A stretch of 64,000 nucleotides of DNA from Prevotella sp. Lineage in GTDB: Bacteria; Bacteroidota; Bacteroidia; Bacteroidales; Dysgonomonadaceae. Of the stretch, positions 17,227 through 25,681 are shown piece after piece. The stretch covers positions 38,707 to 102,706 of the forward strand of contig JAITVH010000139.1 of assembly GCA_031285905.1 (NCBI GenBank). The letters run 5' to 3'. The notes beneath the pieces are model-generated. The model ran no database searches. It saw only the letters and a program-made list of their open reading frames with translations, and was not told the DNA's origin. Position numbers and translations under genes: made by a program. Position 1 is the stretch's first letter. Each line of letters begins with the position of its first letter.

Positions 17227-17826
17227 ATGTATACAACTATAAATATTGTGTTATTCCCTTATTTTGAGACATTAGATGTCTTTGGTCCTGTGGAAGTTTT
17301 TGGAAAAGCAGATGGTTTCTTCCTCGAGTACTTCTCTTTGGCAGGAGGAATTATCAGTAATAATGATAATATAAAGATAGAGACAAAGCCTTTGAATACA
17401 CTGAATATCAAGGCATCGGATATACTATTTGTACCAGGAGGTATGGGCACAAGAAAAGAAATAGACAATCAAGTGTTTATTTCAAAACTTAAAGAATTAG
17501 CTGAAAGTTGTAGGTATGTTCTGACAGTATGTACCGGAAGCGCGCTGTTAGCCAAAACCGGGCTTTTGGATCATAAGAATGCGACATCGAACAAACGCGC
17601 TTTTGAGTGGGTAAAAGAGAGCCGTAAAGAGGTAGAATGGATAAGAGAAGCTAGATGGGTTAATGATGGTAAATTTTATACCTCATCCGGAGTCAGTGCC
17701 GGAATTGACATGGCTTTAGGATTCATCAGCGATATGAAAGGCATCGACGAGGCCAGGAGGATCGCTTACCGGATAGAATACGAATGGCAGGAAGATAATA
17801 CTAAAGATAAATTCTGTAATCAGTAG
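17227..17826 (+). CDS. DJ-1/PfpI family protein
   Basis: 199 residues of the DJ-1/PfpI superfamily, in the branch with isonitrile hydratase-like and AraC-fused domains: NIVLFPYFETLDVFGPVEVF at the N-terminus, DILFVPGGMGTR, and the nucleophile elbow TVCTGSALLAKTGLLD with the conserved Cys. TSSGVSAGIDMALGFI follows as usual. No DNA-binding domain is attached. The substrate is unknown. It ends in TAG and is followed after 10 bases by a convergent lipoprotein gene. Confidence 0.85.
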   Translation: MYTTINIVLFPYFETLDVFGPVEVFGKADGFFLEYFSLAGGIISNNDNIKIETKPLNTLNIKASDILFVPGGMGTRKEIDNQVFISKLKELAESCRYVLTVCTGSALLAKTGLLDHKNATSNKRAFEWVKESRKEVEWIREARWVNDGKFYTSSGVSAGIDMALGFISDMKGIDEARRIAYRIEYEWQEDNTKDKFCNQ

Positions 17827-17836
17827 GGTAAACAGA

Positions 17837-18817
17837 CTATTTGTATCTTATATTCAAAGAATCGATTCTGACTGTGGCATCATATGTCCCGGGCACTTCC
17901 CAACCGATATTGGATGTGGTGATATATAAATCATCCCATGTGGTATTTTTCAGGTAATTACGCTCCTGTGCTAATTTAAACGCCGATCTGATCATTGGAA
18001 GAATATCAACATCCACCAGCATATCTTTACCTATTTCGGTTTTGCCATCAACTAATATCTCGCGCATATCAGGAACATAGATGAAAGCCCCTGTATTATG
18101 CTCTTTTCCTCCATCCTCTGCAGCATAGGCAGGAGGAATCTCATAACGCACATCGAAGAAACTGAGTCCGAACCAGATGTACTGCCCATAATCTTCTGAT
18201 CCCTGAGTACGATTCTGCACAGTTACATACCATTGAAACTGAGCCGTATGTAAACCCTTATCTGTAGTACCATCCGGCATTCTGTCTTTGAAGTCTGTGA
18301 TATTATAAGCTATGTTCATCCTTACCTCCTTCTTATCTGATATCTTTAATATTTCCTTATCTCCAAGTACATATTCTATTAGCAGATGAGGCCACGACTC
18401 TCCATTCTTTCGCGGGTTAGATGTTATCCCGTTTTTCCCGTATTCGGTAGATGTATTTATCCCCAGTTTAAGAGAACCGGTATTCGAATCTACAGACACA
18501 ACATTTCCATTGGCAGTGCGGTATGTATGAACTCCGTCTTCATCCGAATATTGAGCATTCAGCAGATCATTATTGTAATTATTCCATTGAGCGATACGCC
18601 ATGTAGGAGAACCTCCGGCTTTGCCCTGATAGTCGAAAACACCCTGAATCTCCCCGTTGCCCTCTTTTACTGAGAGAATGTTAAATCCATTTTGAAAATG
18701 AGGATCTGAAAATAAAGATGTACATGTATGCTCTACGGCTTTATCATTGCCTCTATTTACCGAACTACCACACGATGATATAAAGATTATCAATAACAAA
18801 TAGGCGTGCTTCTTCAT
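17837..18817 (-). CDS. Hypothetical lipoprotein, beta-rich
   Basis: 326 residues with a lipoprotein signal (MKKHAYLLLIIFISSC, Cys16). The rest is rich in Trp, Tyr, Gly and Asn with alternating strands, and resembles a jelly-roll or carbohydrate-binding fold (QFQWYVTVQNRT, YGQYIWFGLSFFDVRYEIPP). I do not recognise a named family. It stands alone and converges on the DJ-1 gene. A role in glycan binding at the cell surface is possible but only by analogy with the other lipoproteins of this window. Confidence 0.65.
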   Translation of the reverse strand: MKKHAYLLLIIFISSCGSSVNRGNDKAVEHTCTSLFSDPHFQNGFNILSVKEGNGEIQGVFDYQGKAGGSPTWRIAQWNNYNNDLLNAQYSDEDGVHTYRTANGNVVSVDSNTGSLKLGINTSTEYGKNGITSNPRKNGESWPHLLIEYVLGDKEILKISDKKEVRMNIAYNITDFKDRMPDGTTDKGLHTAQFQWYVTVQNRTQGSEDYGQYIWFGLSFFDVRYEIPPAYAAEDGGKEHNTGAFIYVPDMREILVDGKTEIGKDMLVDVDILPMIRSAFKLAQERNYLKNTTWDDLYITTSNIGWEVPGTYDATVRIDSLNIRYK

Positions 18818-18937
18818 AATTATTCAAAAGGTTTCTATTTAATAGCTTAAAGTTAATGAATAATATGAATACCAATTTATCTATAAGGGAAAAGCAAGTA
18901 TTTTTGACAAATCAGATATATGAATAACATTTTTTTG

Positions 18938-18945
18938 TACTTTTG
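18938..18945 (+). promoter_or_regulatory. Candidate -7 element for citrate synthase
   Basis: TACTTTTG matches TAnnTTTG, 116 bases before the ATG, so the message would have a long leader. It is identical to the octamer before aconitase. Confidence 0.45.
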
Positions 18946-19061
18946 GTTAACTGTATTTATTAAACAGTGGGACAAAAATCATATCTATTACTTAGCTTAT
19001 CAAATAAGTTTATAACAAGTAAATGTCCGGAATGTAAAAGTCTTCATTTAACAGGTTAATT

Positions 19062-20420
19062 ATGGAAAGATTAAAAGATAGAGAAATAGTAAACAAAATA
19101 TCTGCTACAGTAAACGACACATGCAATATCGATAGCGAATTATTCCAAAAGCTGAATGTAAAGCGCGGTTTGCGGAATGAAGACCATACCGGGGTTATTG
19201 TAGGGCTTACCAAAGTGGGTGATGTCGTGGGATATGACAAAGACGAAGACGGAAACACATTCCCTATACCCGGCAGGCTAATGTACCGGGGTATCAGCCT
19301 CGAAAGCATTGTCAGGGGAGCACAGAAGGAAAATAGGCTCGGCTTTGAAGAAGTAGTATACCTGATCCTTTCCGGCAATCTTCCGAATAAAGGTGAGCTT
19401 AGAGAATTTTCAGAGCTCTTGAGTTGTATGATGGACTTGAAGCCTAAAATTGTGATGCATATACTTGATCTTGTAGGGCATGATATTATGAACTATCTGG
19501 CGCGTTGTGTGCTTGAACTATATACTTTTGATGAAAAACCGGATGACACGACTCCAGAAAACCTCATTCTGCAATCGTTAAACCTGATTGCTACATTTCC
19601 TACTATTGTCGCTTATGCTCATAATGCTTTGAGGCATAGCAGAGGACAATCATTACATATCAGGCATCCACAACCAAATCTTTCCTTAGCTGAGAACTTT
19701 CTGTACCTGATGAAAGGACATCACTATACCCCTCTTGATGTGAAGATACTAGACCTCGCGCTGATGGTACATGCTGACCACGGAGGCGGGAACAACTCAA
19801 CATTCACTGTCAGGGTAACCAGTTCGGCCGGAACAGATACTTATTCAGCTATAGCAGCAGGTATTGGTTCACTAAAAGGCTCGTTACACGGAGGTGCAAA
19901 CCTTAAAGTAGTGGACATGCTGAAGAATATAAAGAAGAATGTAAAAGACTGGGCTAGTGTAGATGAAATAGATGCTTATGTAAAGAAAATATTGAACAAG
20001 GAAGCATATGATAAGACAGGACTGATTTATGGTATCGGGCATGCAATCTATACTATATCTGATCCCCGGACTATGCTGTTGAAAGAAATGGCACGCGACC
20101 TGGCTATAGAAAAAGGGAGAGAGGCCGAGTTCAATTTCATGAATCTATTGGAAGAACGGGCGATATATAATTTCATGGAATTCAAGGGGAAAAACAAAAA
20201 GAAGCAGGTATGTGCCAATGTGGATTTCTATTCGGGCTTTATATATGATATGATAGGTTTGCCACAAGAGATATTTACCCCATTATTTGCGATGGCACGT
20301 ATCGTAGGCTGGACTGCACACCGGATTGAGGAACTCAATTTCAGACAGAAACGTATCATACGCCCTGCTTATAAGAATGCTTCCGAGATCAGGGAATATA
20401 AGCCTATAGATAAGAGATAA
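19062..20420 (+). CDS. gltA: Citrate synthase
   Basis: Condenses acetyl-CoA with oxaloacetate. The 452-residue protein carries YRGISLESIV, LMVHADHGGGNNSTF (first active-site His), GSLHGGANLKVVDML, YGIGHAIYTISDPR (second His and substrate Arg), CANVDFYSGFIYDMIGLP (catalytic Asp) and a C-terminal IIRPAYKNASE. It is somewhat longer than the ~430-residue bacterial type, mainly at the N-terminus. Together with aconitase it probably supplies 2-oxoglutarate for glutamate rather than a full cycle, but that is inference. Confidence 0.95.
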   Translation: MERLKDREIVNKISATVNDTCNIDSELFQKLNVKRGLRNEDHTGVIVGLTKVGDVVGYDKDEDGNTFPIPGRLMYRGISLESIVRGAQKENRLGFEEVVYLILSGNLPNKGELREFSELLSCMMDLKPKIVMHILDLVGHDIMNYLARCVLELYTFDEKPDDTTPENLILQSLNLIATFPTIVAYAHNALRHSRGQSLHIRHPQPNLSLAENFLYLMKGHHYTPLDVKILDLALMVHADHGGGNNSTFTVRVTSSAGTDTYSAIAAGIGSLKGSLHGGANLKVVDMLKNIKKNVKDWASVDEIDAYVKKILNKEAYDKTGLIYGIGHAIYTISDPRTMLLKEMARDLAIEKGREAEFNFMNLLEERAIYNFMEFKGKNKKKQVCANVDFYSGFIYDMIGLPQEIFTPLFAMARIVGWTAHRIEELNFRQKRIIRPAYKNASEIREYKPIDKR

Positions 20421-20543
20421 AACCACCATTTTAATTCATTTATAATCAGTCGCATATAATAAATTTCAAAAAAAGTCAATATTTATTGTAACCATATTAT
20501 CTATTTTACTGTCATATATTTAAAACCTATTAAATATAAAGAT

Positions 20544-21266
20544 ATGAAAACTACTATTTCTATGATTTTGTGCATCTGTTTAGTTGCTTCACTACAATCT
20601 TGCGTATTCAATTCTTTTAATGCCGTAAAAGGCAATAAGAATATTCTGATAGAGGAAGTTGCCATCAGTGAATATAATAAGATTGATTTCGGGGGTAGTG
20701 CACAAATAACTTATGAACAAAAAGCAGATGCCGAACCTTATCTTAAAATAGAAATAGATGAGAATCTTTTTCCTCTGCTTCAAATAAATACAGATAATAA
20801 TACATTATCAATCAGCAGTAAAGAAAATTTACATCCAAGTAGATATGTTATTTACACCAATTCTAAAGAGTTGGCAGAGATTTATGGACGAGGCTCTACC
20901 AATATATATCTAAAAGGAACTCTTCAAACTGAAAATCTTAAGATAAACCTGTCAGGAAGCGGAAAGATTCAGGCAGATAATATAACATGCAATAACCTTA
21001 ATACGTCAACATCAGGTTCAGGCAACATTAAGGTTGCCGGAAAAGCCAACGAAATAAGCAGTTCTGTATCAGGAAGCGGGAAAATAGATGCTTTGGAAAT
21101 GGAGTCAAACATTGTAAGATGCAGTGTATCGGGCAGTGGAAATTTCGATGTAAATGCTATGCAAGAACTGGATGTAAAGATCTCGGGAAGCGGTACTATC
21201 AAATATAAAGGTGAACCAACCATAAAGAAGTCGATAGCGGGATCAGGAAAGATATTGAAATATTGA
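20544..21266 (+). CDS. Exported DUF2807 (GIN-domain) protein
   Basis: 240 residues. The signal peptide ends ASLQSC, so it is probably a lipoprotein (Cys20). The rest is the DUF2807 fold, a right-handed beta structure with repeated G-S-G-x-I turns (NLSGSGKIQADNI, TSGSGNIKVAGKA, SVSGSGKIDALEM, SVSGSGNFDVNAM, SGSGTIKYKG, AGSGKILKY). Such proteins are common in Bacteroidetes envelopes and their function is not settled. It stands alone; a strong hairpin follows at 21284-21315. Confidence 0.85.
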   Translation: MKTTISMILCICLVASLQSCVFNSFNAVKGNKNILIEEVAISEYNKIDFGGSAQITYEQKADAEPYLKIEIDENLFPLLQINTDNNTLSISSKENLHPSRYVIYTNSKELAEIYGRGSTNIYLKGTLQTENLKINLSGSGKIQADNITCNNLNTSTSGSGNIKVAGKANEISSSVSGSGKIDALEMESNIVRCSVSGSGNFDVNAMQELDVKISGSGTIKYKGEPTIKKSIAGSGKILKY

Positions 21267-21283
21267 TTGATCATTGATATAAC

Positions 21284-21315
21284 ACATGGGGCTGGCAAAT
21301 TTGTCAGCCCCATGT
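21284..21315 (+). terminator. Strong hairpin after DUF2807 gene
   Basis: ACATGGGGCTG and CAGCCCCATGT form a perfect 11-bp stem with a 10-base loop. No U-run follows, so it may be an intrinsic terminator of weak type or an mRNA 3'-end stabiliser; it also ends the convergent 21346-21609 gene. Confidence 0.55.
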
Positions 21316-21345
21316 AGAGTACTAAGATTAGTTAAGCATTTATTT

Positions 21346-21609
21346 TCACATCCCAATCTGAGCTTTAATAAAATCTTTGGCATCGTCTTCAGTCAGGAAA
21401 TACCAAAGACCTCTAAACTCGAAAGGAAAATCACCGAAAGGTAATTGAAATCTTTTTTTCTCACATTCTATCGAAAAATTCTCATAAGTAGTAGTGGCAA
21501 AATTATACATTTCGTCCTTACTGCTGATTTTAAATACCTTTATCGACAACTTACTGGGGTCTACTCTATAGACTAAATCCCCTCCTCTTAAAGCATTCTT
21601 TATTCTCAT
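21346..21609 (-). CDS. Small hypothetical protein
   Basis: 87 residues with no signal peptide or membrane segment; Phe- and Lys-rich, with FRGLWYFLTEDDAKDFIKAQIG at the C-terminus. I do not recognise it. It looks like a real gene because the frame is open, the composition is protein-like and no competing frame covers it. It is flanked by a hairpin on its 3' side and a 316-base gap on its 5' side. Confidence 0.5.
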   Translation of the reverse strand: MRIKNALRGGDLVYRVDPSKLSIKVFKISSKDEMYNFATTTYENFSIECEKKRFQLPFGDFPFEFRGLWYFLTEDDAKDFIKAQIGM

Positions 21610-21803
21610 GGCTCTGTTACTTTAAAAGATGAAACACTAGTGGCTATATAGTTAAAGGACTAAATCCCTCAAATTGTTCCCTGCTCATTACAAATTTAAC
21701 ATAAAAAACCATATATCCATCCTTTTTTAAGTTTTTTCTTCATATTTTATCCTATTCTTAAACATCTATTACTTAATAAACTAGCATAATAAAAAAGAGA
21801 GAT

Positions 21804-21828
21804 TGCACAAACAGCGATACTTTGTGCA
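21804..21828. promoter_or_regulatory. Inverted repeat, candidate operator for mce-mmd operon
   Basis: TGCACAAA and TTTGTGCA are perfect 8-base arms with a 9-base spacer, about 50 bases upstream of the -7 element. Its position suits an activator or repressor site; the protein is unknown. Confidence 0.4.
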
Positions 21829-21858
21829 TAAAAATAGTTTTTTAAGGCTTATAATTTC

Positions 21859-21886
21859 TTTGTCTTATATTTTAATACTACCTTTG
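21859..21886 (+). promoter_or_regulatory. Promoter of mce-mmd operon
   Basis: TTTG at 21859-21862 and TACCTTTG at 21879-21886 match the Bacteroidetes -33/-7 elements, with a slightly short 16-base spacer, 39 bases before the mce ATG. Confidence 0.6.
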
Positions 21887-21925
21887 CGCCGAACAAAATA
21901 ATAACTTTTTATTCATATAAAAATC

Positions 21926-22336
21926 ATGAATATTTCACACATTGAACATCTAGGTATCGCTGTAAAAAGCATAGAAGAACAACTACCTTATTATGAAGGA
22001 GTTTTAGGTCTGAAATGTTACAATATCGAAGTTGTAGAAGACCAGAAAGTAAAGACTGCATTCTTTAAAGTAGGGCAAACAAAAATTGAGCTTCTTGAGC
22101 CTACCAGCCCGGAGAGTACAATTGCTAAATTCATCGAGAAAAAAGGAGAAGGAATCCATCATATTGCATTCAGTGTGGATGGAGTGGCTAACGCTCTGGC
22201 TGAAATGGAAGCGAAAGGCGTTCAATTAATAGACAAAGCACCACGCGGCGGAGCAGAAGGATTGAATATTGCATTCCTGCATCCGAAATCAACGGGAAGC
22301 GTCCTCACCGAATTGTGTGAAAATCCCAATAAATAA
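21926..22336 (+). CDS. mce: Methylmalonyl-CoA epimerase
   Basis: Interconverts the R and S forms of methylmalonyl-CoA in the propionate (succinate) pathway. The 136-residue VOC-fold protein has IEHLGIAVKSIEEQLPYYEGVLGLK, a metal-binding His at residue 6, KIELLEPTSPESTIAKFIEKKG and EGIHHIAFSVD with the second His, and LHPKSTGSVLTELCE with the metal Glu. It is 85 bases upstream of the carboxyltransferase gene, separated by a terminator-like hairpin that would reduce downstream expression. Confidence 0.95.
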   Translation: MNISHIEHLGIAVKSIEEQLPYYEGVLGLKCYNIEVVEDQKVKTAFFKVGQTKIELLEPTSPESTIAKFIEKKGEGIHHIAFSVDGVANALAEMEAKGVQLIDKAPRGGAEGLNIAFLHPKSTGSVLTELCENPNK

Positions 22337-22340
22337 TCAG

Positions 22341-22384
22341 AATGACTTTACAGCATTTATAAAATGTAGTAAAGTCATTTTTAC
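22341..22384 (+). terminator. Hairpin between mce and mmdA
   Basis: AATGACTTTAC pairs with GTAAAGTCATT, with an inner GCATTT/AAATG helix, followed by TTTTTAC. Lying inside an apparent operon, it probably makes a partial terminator. Confidence 0.6.
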
Positions 22385-22421
22385 ATATAGCTAAACTAAT
22401 TAGAATCTAAAATATTAAAAC

Positions 22422-23972
22422 ATGAGCCAACTTGAAAAGGTTAAAGAGTTGATGGAGCTTCGTGCTAAAGCCCGTCTTGGTGGAGGCGAGAAAAGAATAG
22501 AAGCTCAACATGCAAAAGGCAAATACACAGCACGCGAACGTATAGCACTCTTACTTGACGAAGGTAGTTTCGAGGAATTCGATATGTTCGTTGAACACCG
22601 TAGTACAAACTTTGGAATGGATAAACAAAAATTCCTAGGTGACGGTGTGGTAACCGGTTGCGGAACAATCGAAGGCCGCCTGGTTTATATCTTTGCACAA
22701 GACTTTACTGTAATCGGAGGTTCATTGTCAGAAACAATGGCATTGAAGATCTGTAAAGTGATGGACATGGCAATGAAAGTAGGTGCACCGGTAATCGGTA
22801 TTAACGACTCGGGTGGCGCACGTATTCAGGAAGGAGTAAACGCACTTGCAGGTTATGCCGAAATATTCCAACGTAATATTCTTGCATCGGGTGTTATTCC
22901 TCAGATATCCGGTATCTTCGGGCCTTGTGCCGGTGGTGCTGTATATTCTCCGGCTTTGACTGACTTTACCCTGATGACAGAAGGTACATCATACATGTTC
23001 CTGACTGGTCCTAAAGTGGTGAAAACAGTGACAGGTGAAGATGTAACACAGGAAGAACTTGGTGGAGCAAGTGTACACACAACCAAATCGGGTGTGGCGC
23101 ATTTCTCTGTTTCAAATGAAGACGATGGTATCTCATTGATCCGTCAATTATATAGCTTCCTTCCACAAAACAATATGGAAGAAGCTCCACGTAAAGAATG
23201 TACTGACCCAATTGCCAGAATGGACGATTTACTTAACGAAATCATTCCTGACAATCCGAATAAGCCATACGACATGTTTGAAGTAATCGGAGCTGTTGTC
23301 GATAATGGCGAATTTCTTCAAGTACATGCTAACTATGCTAAGAACATCATTATCGGTTTTGCCCGTATGAACGGACAATCTGTTGGCGTTGTTGCCAATC
23401 AGCCTAAATACCTTGCCGGAGTATTGGATATCAATGCTTCACGTAAGGCTGCACGCTTCGTTCGTTTCTGCGATGCATTTAATATCCCTTTGGTTACATT
23501 GGTAGACGTACCGGGATTCCTTCCGGGTACAGGTCAGGAATATGGCGCTGTAATCACTCACGGAGCAAAACTTCTTTATGCTTATGGAGAAGCTACTGTG
23601 CCTAAAGTTACTGTTACGCTGCGTAAATCTTATGGAGGTTCTCACATTGTAATGAGCTGTAAACAACTTCGCGGAGACATCAACTACGCATGGCCAACTG
23701 CCGAAATCGCAGTAATGGGTGCAGATGGTGCTGCTGAAGTGCTTTATGCTAAAGATATTAAAGAATCGGCTAACCCGGCTGAAGAACTTGCTGCTAAGAA
23801 AGAAGAATACAACAAATTGTTCTGTAATCCTTTCAATGCTGCACGCTATGGATATATCGATGATGTTATCGAGCCACGTAATACACGTTTCCGTGTGATC
23901 CGTGCTTTGGAACAATTGAGAACCAAGAAGCAAGTTAATCCTGCTAAAAAGCATGACAACCTGCCTCTGTAA
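22422..23972 (+). CDS. mmdA: Propionyl/methylmalonyl-CoA carboxyltransferase subunit
   Basis: 516 residues of the acyl-CoA carboxyltransferase family. Landmarks are [110 protein letters not shown] and [18 protein letters not shown]. These fit either MmdA of a sodium-pumping decarboxylase or the beta chain of propionyl-CoA carboxylase. The small MmdE-like gene and biotin carrier that follow favour MmdA, but neither the membrane subunit (MmdB) nor a biotin carboxylase lies nearby. Codon use is more regular than in most neighbours, as in a highly expressed gene. Confidence 0.93.
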   Translation: MSQLEKVKELMELRAKARLGGGEKRIEAQHAKGKYTARERIALLLDEGSFEEFDMFVEHRSTNFGMDKQKFLGDGVVTGCGTIEGRLVYIFAQDFTVIGGSLSETMALKICKVMDMAMKVGAPVIGINDSGGARIQEGVNALAGYAEIFQRNILASGVIPQISGIFGPCAGGAVYSPALTDFTLMTEGTSYMFLTGPKVVKTVTGEDVTQEELGGASVHTTKSGVAHFSVSNEDDGISLIRQLYSFLPQNNMEEAPRKECTDPIARMDDLLNEIIPDNPNKPYDMFEVIGAVVDNGEFLQVHANYAKNIIIGFARMNGQSVGVVANQPKYLAGVLDINASRKAARFVRFCDAFNIPLVTLVDVPGFLPGTGQEYGAVITHGAKLLYAYGEATVPKVTVTLRKSYGGSHIVMSCKQLRGDINYAWPTAEIAVMGADGAAEVLYAKDIKESANPAEELAAKKEEYNKLFCNPFNAARYGYIDDVIEPRNTRFRVIRALEQLRTKKQVNPAKKHDNLPL

Positions 23973-23993
23973 TCCTTCAAAATTAATATAACA

Positions 23994-24170
23994 ATGAGCG
24001 ATCAGAATATATCAAAAGAAGTATTGGCAGCAATAGCAATGGCTATATATGAAGAACAGCATCAACATGATATAGAAAGCAATGTGCTGACTATAAAACA
24101 TGTATCAAAAGATTATTTGCCTTGGGCCGACAAAAGGGAGGCTATGCTTCAAATGCCAGTAAGAAAATAA
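23994..24170 (+). CDS. Small MmdE/OadG-C-terminus-like protein
   Basis: A 58-residue frame, ATG 23994-23996 to TAA 24168-24170, between mmdA and the biotin carrier (21 and 14 bases away). It reads KEVLAAIAMAIYEEQ near the N-terminus and LPWADKREAML near the C-terminus. That order (EVxAAIAxAI, then xPWxxxxRxxxM) is also found at the C-terminus of the delta chain of oxaloacetate/methylmalonyl-CoA decarboxylases and in the 55-residue epsilon chain of the Veillonella enzyme. A role in binding or stabilising the carboxyltransferase is inferred from that likeness. It has no membrane helix. Confidence 0.7.
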   Translation: MSDQNISKEVLAAIAMAIYEEQHQHDIESNVLTIKHVSKDYLPWADKREAMLQMPVRK

Positions 24171-24184
24171 AATTCAAAATCATC

Positions 24185-24637
24185 ATGAAACAATTCATAT
24201 ACAGAATCAACGGTCAGGAATATATAGTGGCCGTGAATAAAATGGAGGGCGACCTTGCTGAAGTAGCTGTAAACGGAACTAACTATAAAGTAGAATTAGT
24301 TAACGGGGACGAGGAAGTAAGCCTTGTTAGCCGTCCGGCCGCTAAAGCTGCGCCAGCATCTGCTGCTACGGCTCCTAAAGCTACGGCTGCTGCTCCGAGC
24401 GCAAACAAACCTGCCGGAGGTGGAGCAGGTACTGTAAAAGCGCCTCTACCGGGTATCGTTATCGGGATCCAGGTAAATGTGGGTGACCAAGTGAAAAAAG
24501 GACAAACAGTCGCTATGCTGGAAGCCATGAAAATGGAAAATGCCTTACAGGCTCCGGTAGATGGTAAAGTGACTGAAATATATGTGAATCCGGGAGATTC
24601 GGTACTTGAAGGAGTAGCTCTTTTATCTATCGGATAA
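24185..24637 (+). CDS. mmdC: Biotin carboxyl carrier protein of the methylmalonyl-CoA complex
   Basis: 150 residues starting MKQFIYRINGQEYIVAV; the upstream in-frame codons overlap the small MmdE-like gene and are not used. An N-terminal domain of about 45 residues leads to an Ala/Pro-rich linker (residues ~55-80) and a biotinyl domain with the canonical EAMKMENAL around the modified Lys, then LQAPVDGKVTEIYVNPGDSV. It carries the carboxyl group between subunits. A terminator-like hairpin lies downstream at 24660-24700. Confidence 0.94.
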   Translation: MKQFIYRINGQEYIVAVNKMEGDLAEVAVNGTNYKVELVNGDEEVSLVSRPAAKAAPASAATAPKATAAAPSANKPAGGGAGTVKAPLPGIVIGIQVNVGDQVKKGQTVAMLEAMKMENALQAPVDGKVTEIYVNPGDSVLEGVALLSIG

Positions 24638-24659
24638 TAATACAAATCTATACTATCAT

Positions 24660-24700
24660 ATAAGGCGCTGCATGAGATATTCTCATGTGGCGTCTTTGTT
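24660..24700 (+). terminator. Terminator after mmdC
   Basis: CATGAGA-TAT-TCTCATG with outer GCGC/GGCGT pairing is followed by a T-rich stretch (TCTTTGTTTTG). It would end the mce-mmd transcript. Confidence 0.55.
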
Positions 24701-24897
24701 TTGTATTATTACGCCAAAGTCCGCGATACAGATAATTAAACATTTTTTCACACTACCTTTTATAACTCTGAAAATAAAAACATTACTCCGGAAAGATAAT
24801 TCATATTATATTATTTTGTCCTTTAGTGAAAAATGAAGATGCAACTTTCTTTTCCAAACTTTCATCTATTTACTGTGTAACTTAAAAACATTAAAAA

Positions 24898-25620
24898 ATG
24901 AAATTAAACAAAATTCTTTTATCGCTTTTAGTAATCGCTTTGAGCGTAGGTTTTGCATCATGTGGGGACGATGATGACAATGTTGTTGAACTAACATTAG
25001 CAAAAAGTTCAGAAACTCTGGCAGTAGGCAAAACCTCTGTTATCAAAATTACTAAAGGAAACGGAGACTATACTGTAAGCAGCAGTAATAAAGATGTTGC
25101 CGATGCAACCGTAGATCTACAGAAAAGCGAAGTTACAATCGAAGCTAAGGCTGTAGGTTCTGCAACAATTACAGTGAAAGATAAAGAAGGTAAAACAGCC
25201 CCTATCGCAGTGACTGTTAAAGAAGACGAGACCGAAATCGTAGGGGAATGGAAAGATGCTGCGGAGAGTATCGAGGTAGAAGCTAAAGATGCTGAAGCTA
25301 TAGCAAAAATAAAAGAAGAATTTGAAGGAGACGGATTCAAAAGCCTTACATTAAAAGAGGATGCTTCTTTTACAGCTGTCTTTAAGGGAGCAGACGGAGA
25401 CGAAACTGAGGAAGGAACATATACCTATAAGGATGGAATCCTTGCTCTTACTTATGAAGCAGAAGAAGGTGCAGAAAGCGAAACTGTAATATCATATAAG
25501 GTTGCAGACCTTAAAGAAGCTTCTCTTAAACTTGAAGTTGATGAAACTGAAAGCTATAAAGAAAACTATCCGGATGACGAAGTAACTAAAGCAGTTATAA
25601 CAACTAGCTTCACCCGCTAA
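24898..25620 (+). CDS. Lipoprotein with Ig-like (Big2-type) and lipocalin-like parts
   Basis: 240 residues. The signal ends GFASC (Cys22) followed by GDDDD, an acidic +2 region typical of surface-exported Bacteroidetes lipoproteins. Residues ~30-105 resemble a bacterial Ig-like 2 domain (KTSVIKITKGNGDYTVSSSN, then KAVGSATITVKDKEGK). From ~110 onward GEWKDAAESIEVEAKDAEAI and GTYTYKDGILALTYE follow the layout of Bacteroidetes lipocalin-like domains. It is strongly acidic. Function unknown; it probably sits at the cell surface. A perfect bidirectional terminator follows. Confidence 0.75.
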   Translation: MKLNKILLSLLVIALSVGFASCGDDDDNVVELTLAKSSETLAVGKTSVIKITKGNGDYTVSSSNKDVADATVDLQKSEVTIEAKAVGSATITVKDKEGKTAPIAVTVKEDETEIVGEWKDAAESIEVEAKDAEAIAKIKEEFEGDGFKSLTLKEDASFTAVFKGADGDETEEGTYTYKDGILALTYEAEEGAESETVISYKVADLKEASLKLEVDETESYKENYPDDEVTKAVITTSFTR

Positions 25621-25646
25621 TAACTCTTTAATCTTATCAGAATAAT

Positions 25647-25677
25647 AAAAAAGCACCGGAATCCGGTGCTTTTTTAT
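25647..25677. terminator. Bidirectional intrinsic terminator
   Basis: AAAAAAGCACCGGA and TCCGGTGCTTTTTT form a perfect stem with A/T tails on both sides. It ends the rightward lipoprotein gene and the leftward GH13-like gene. Confidence 0.85.
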
Positions 25678-25681
25678 TGGC

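Larger units (their letters stand above)
21610..21925. other. Intergenic region upstream of mce
   Basis: No gene is visible. It contains an inverted repeat TGCACAAA-N9-TTTGTGCA at 21804-21828 and the promoter-like pair TTTG (21859-21862) and TACCTTTG (21879-21886) pointing to mce. Confidence 0.5.

Noticed and set aside
20900..21260. Recurrent GGAAGCGGxAAA-like DNA words, at first sight a short tandem repeat or CRISPR-like array
   Set aside because: They encode the G-S-G-x-I turns of the DUF2807 protein in one frame, with irregular spacing and no uniform spacers.
21284..21315. Riboswitch or structured leader
   Set aside because: The perfect hairpin lies 3' of two convergent genes, not in a leader; a transcript end is the simpler reading.
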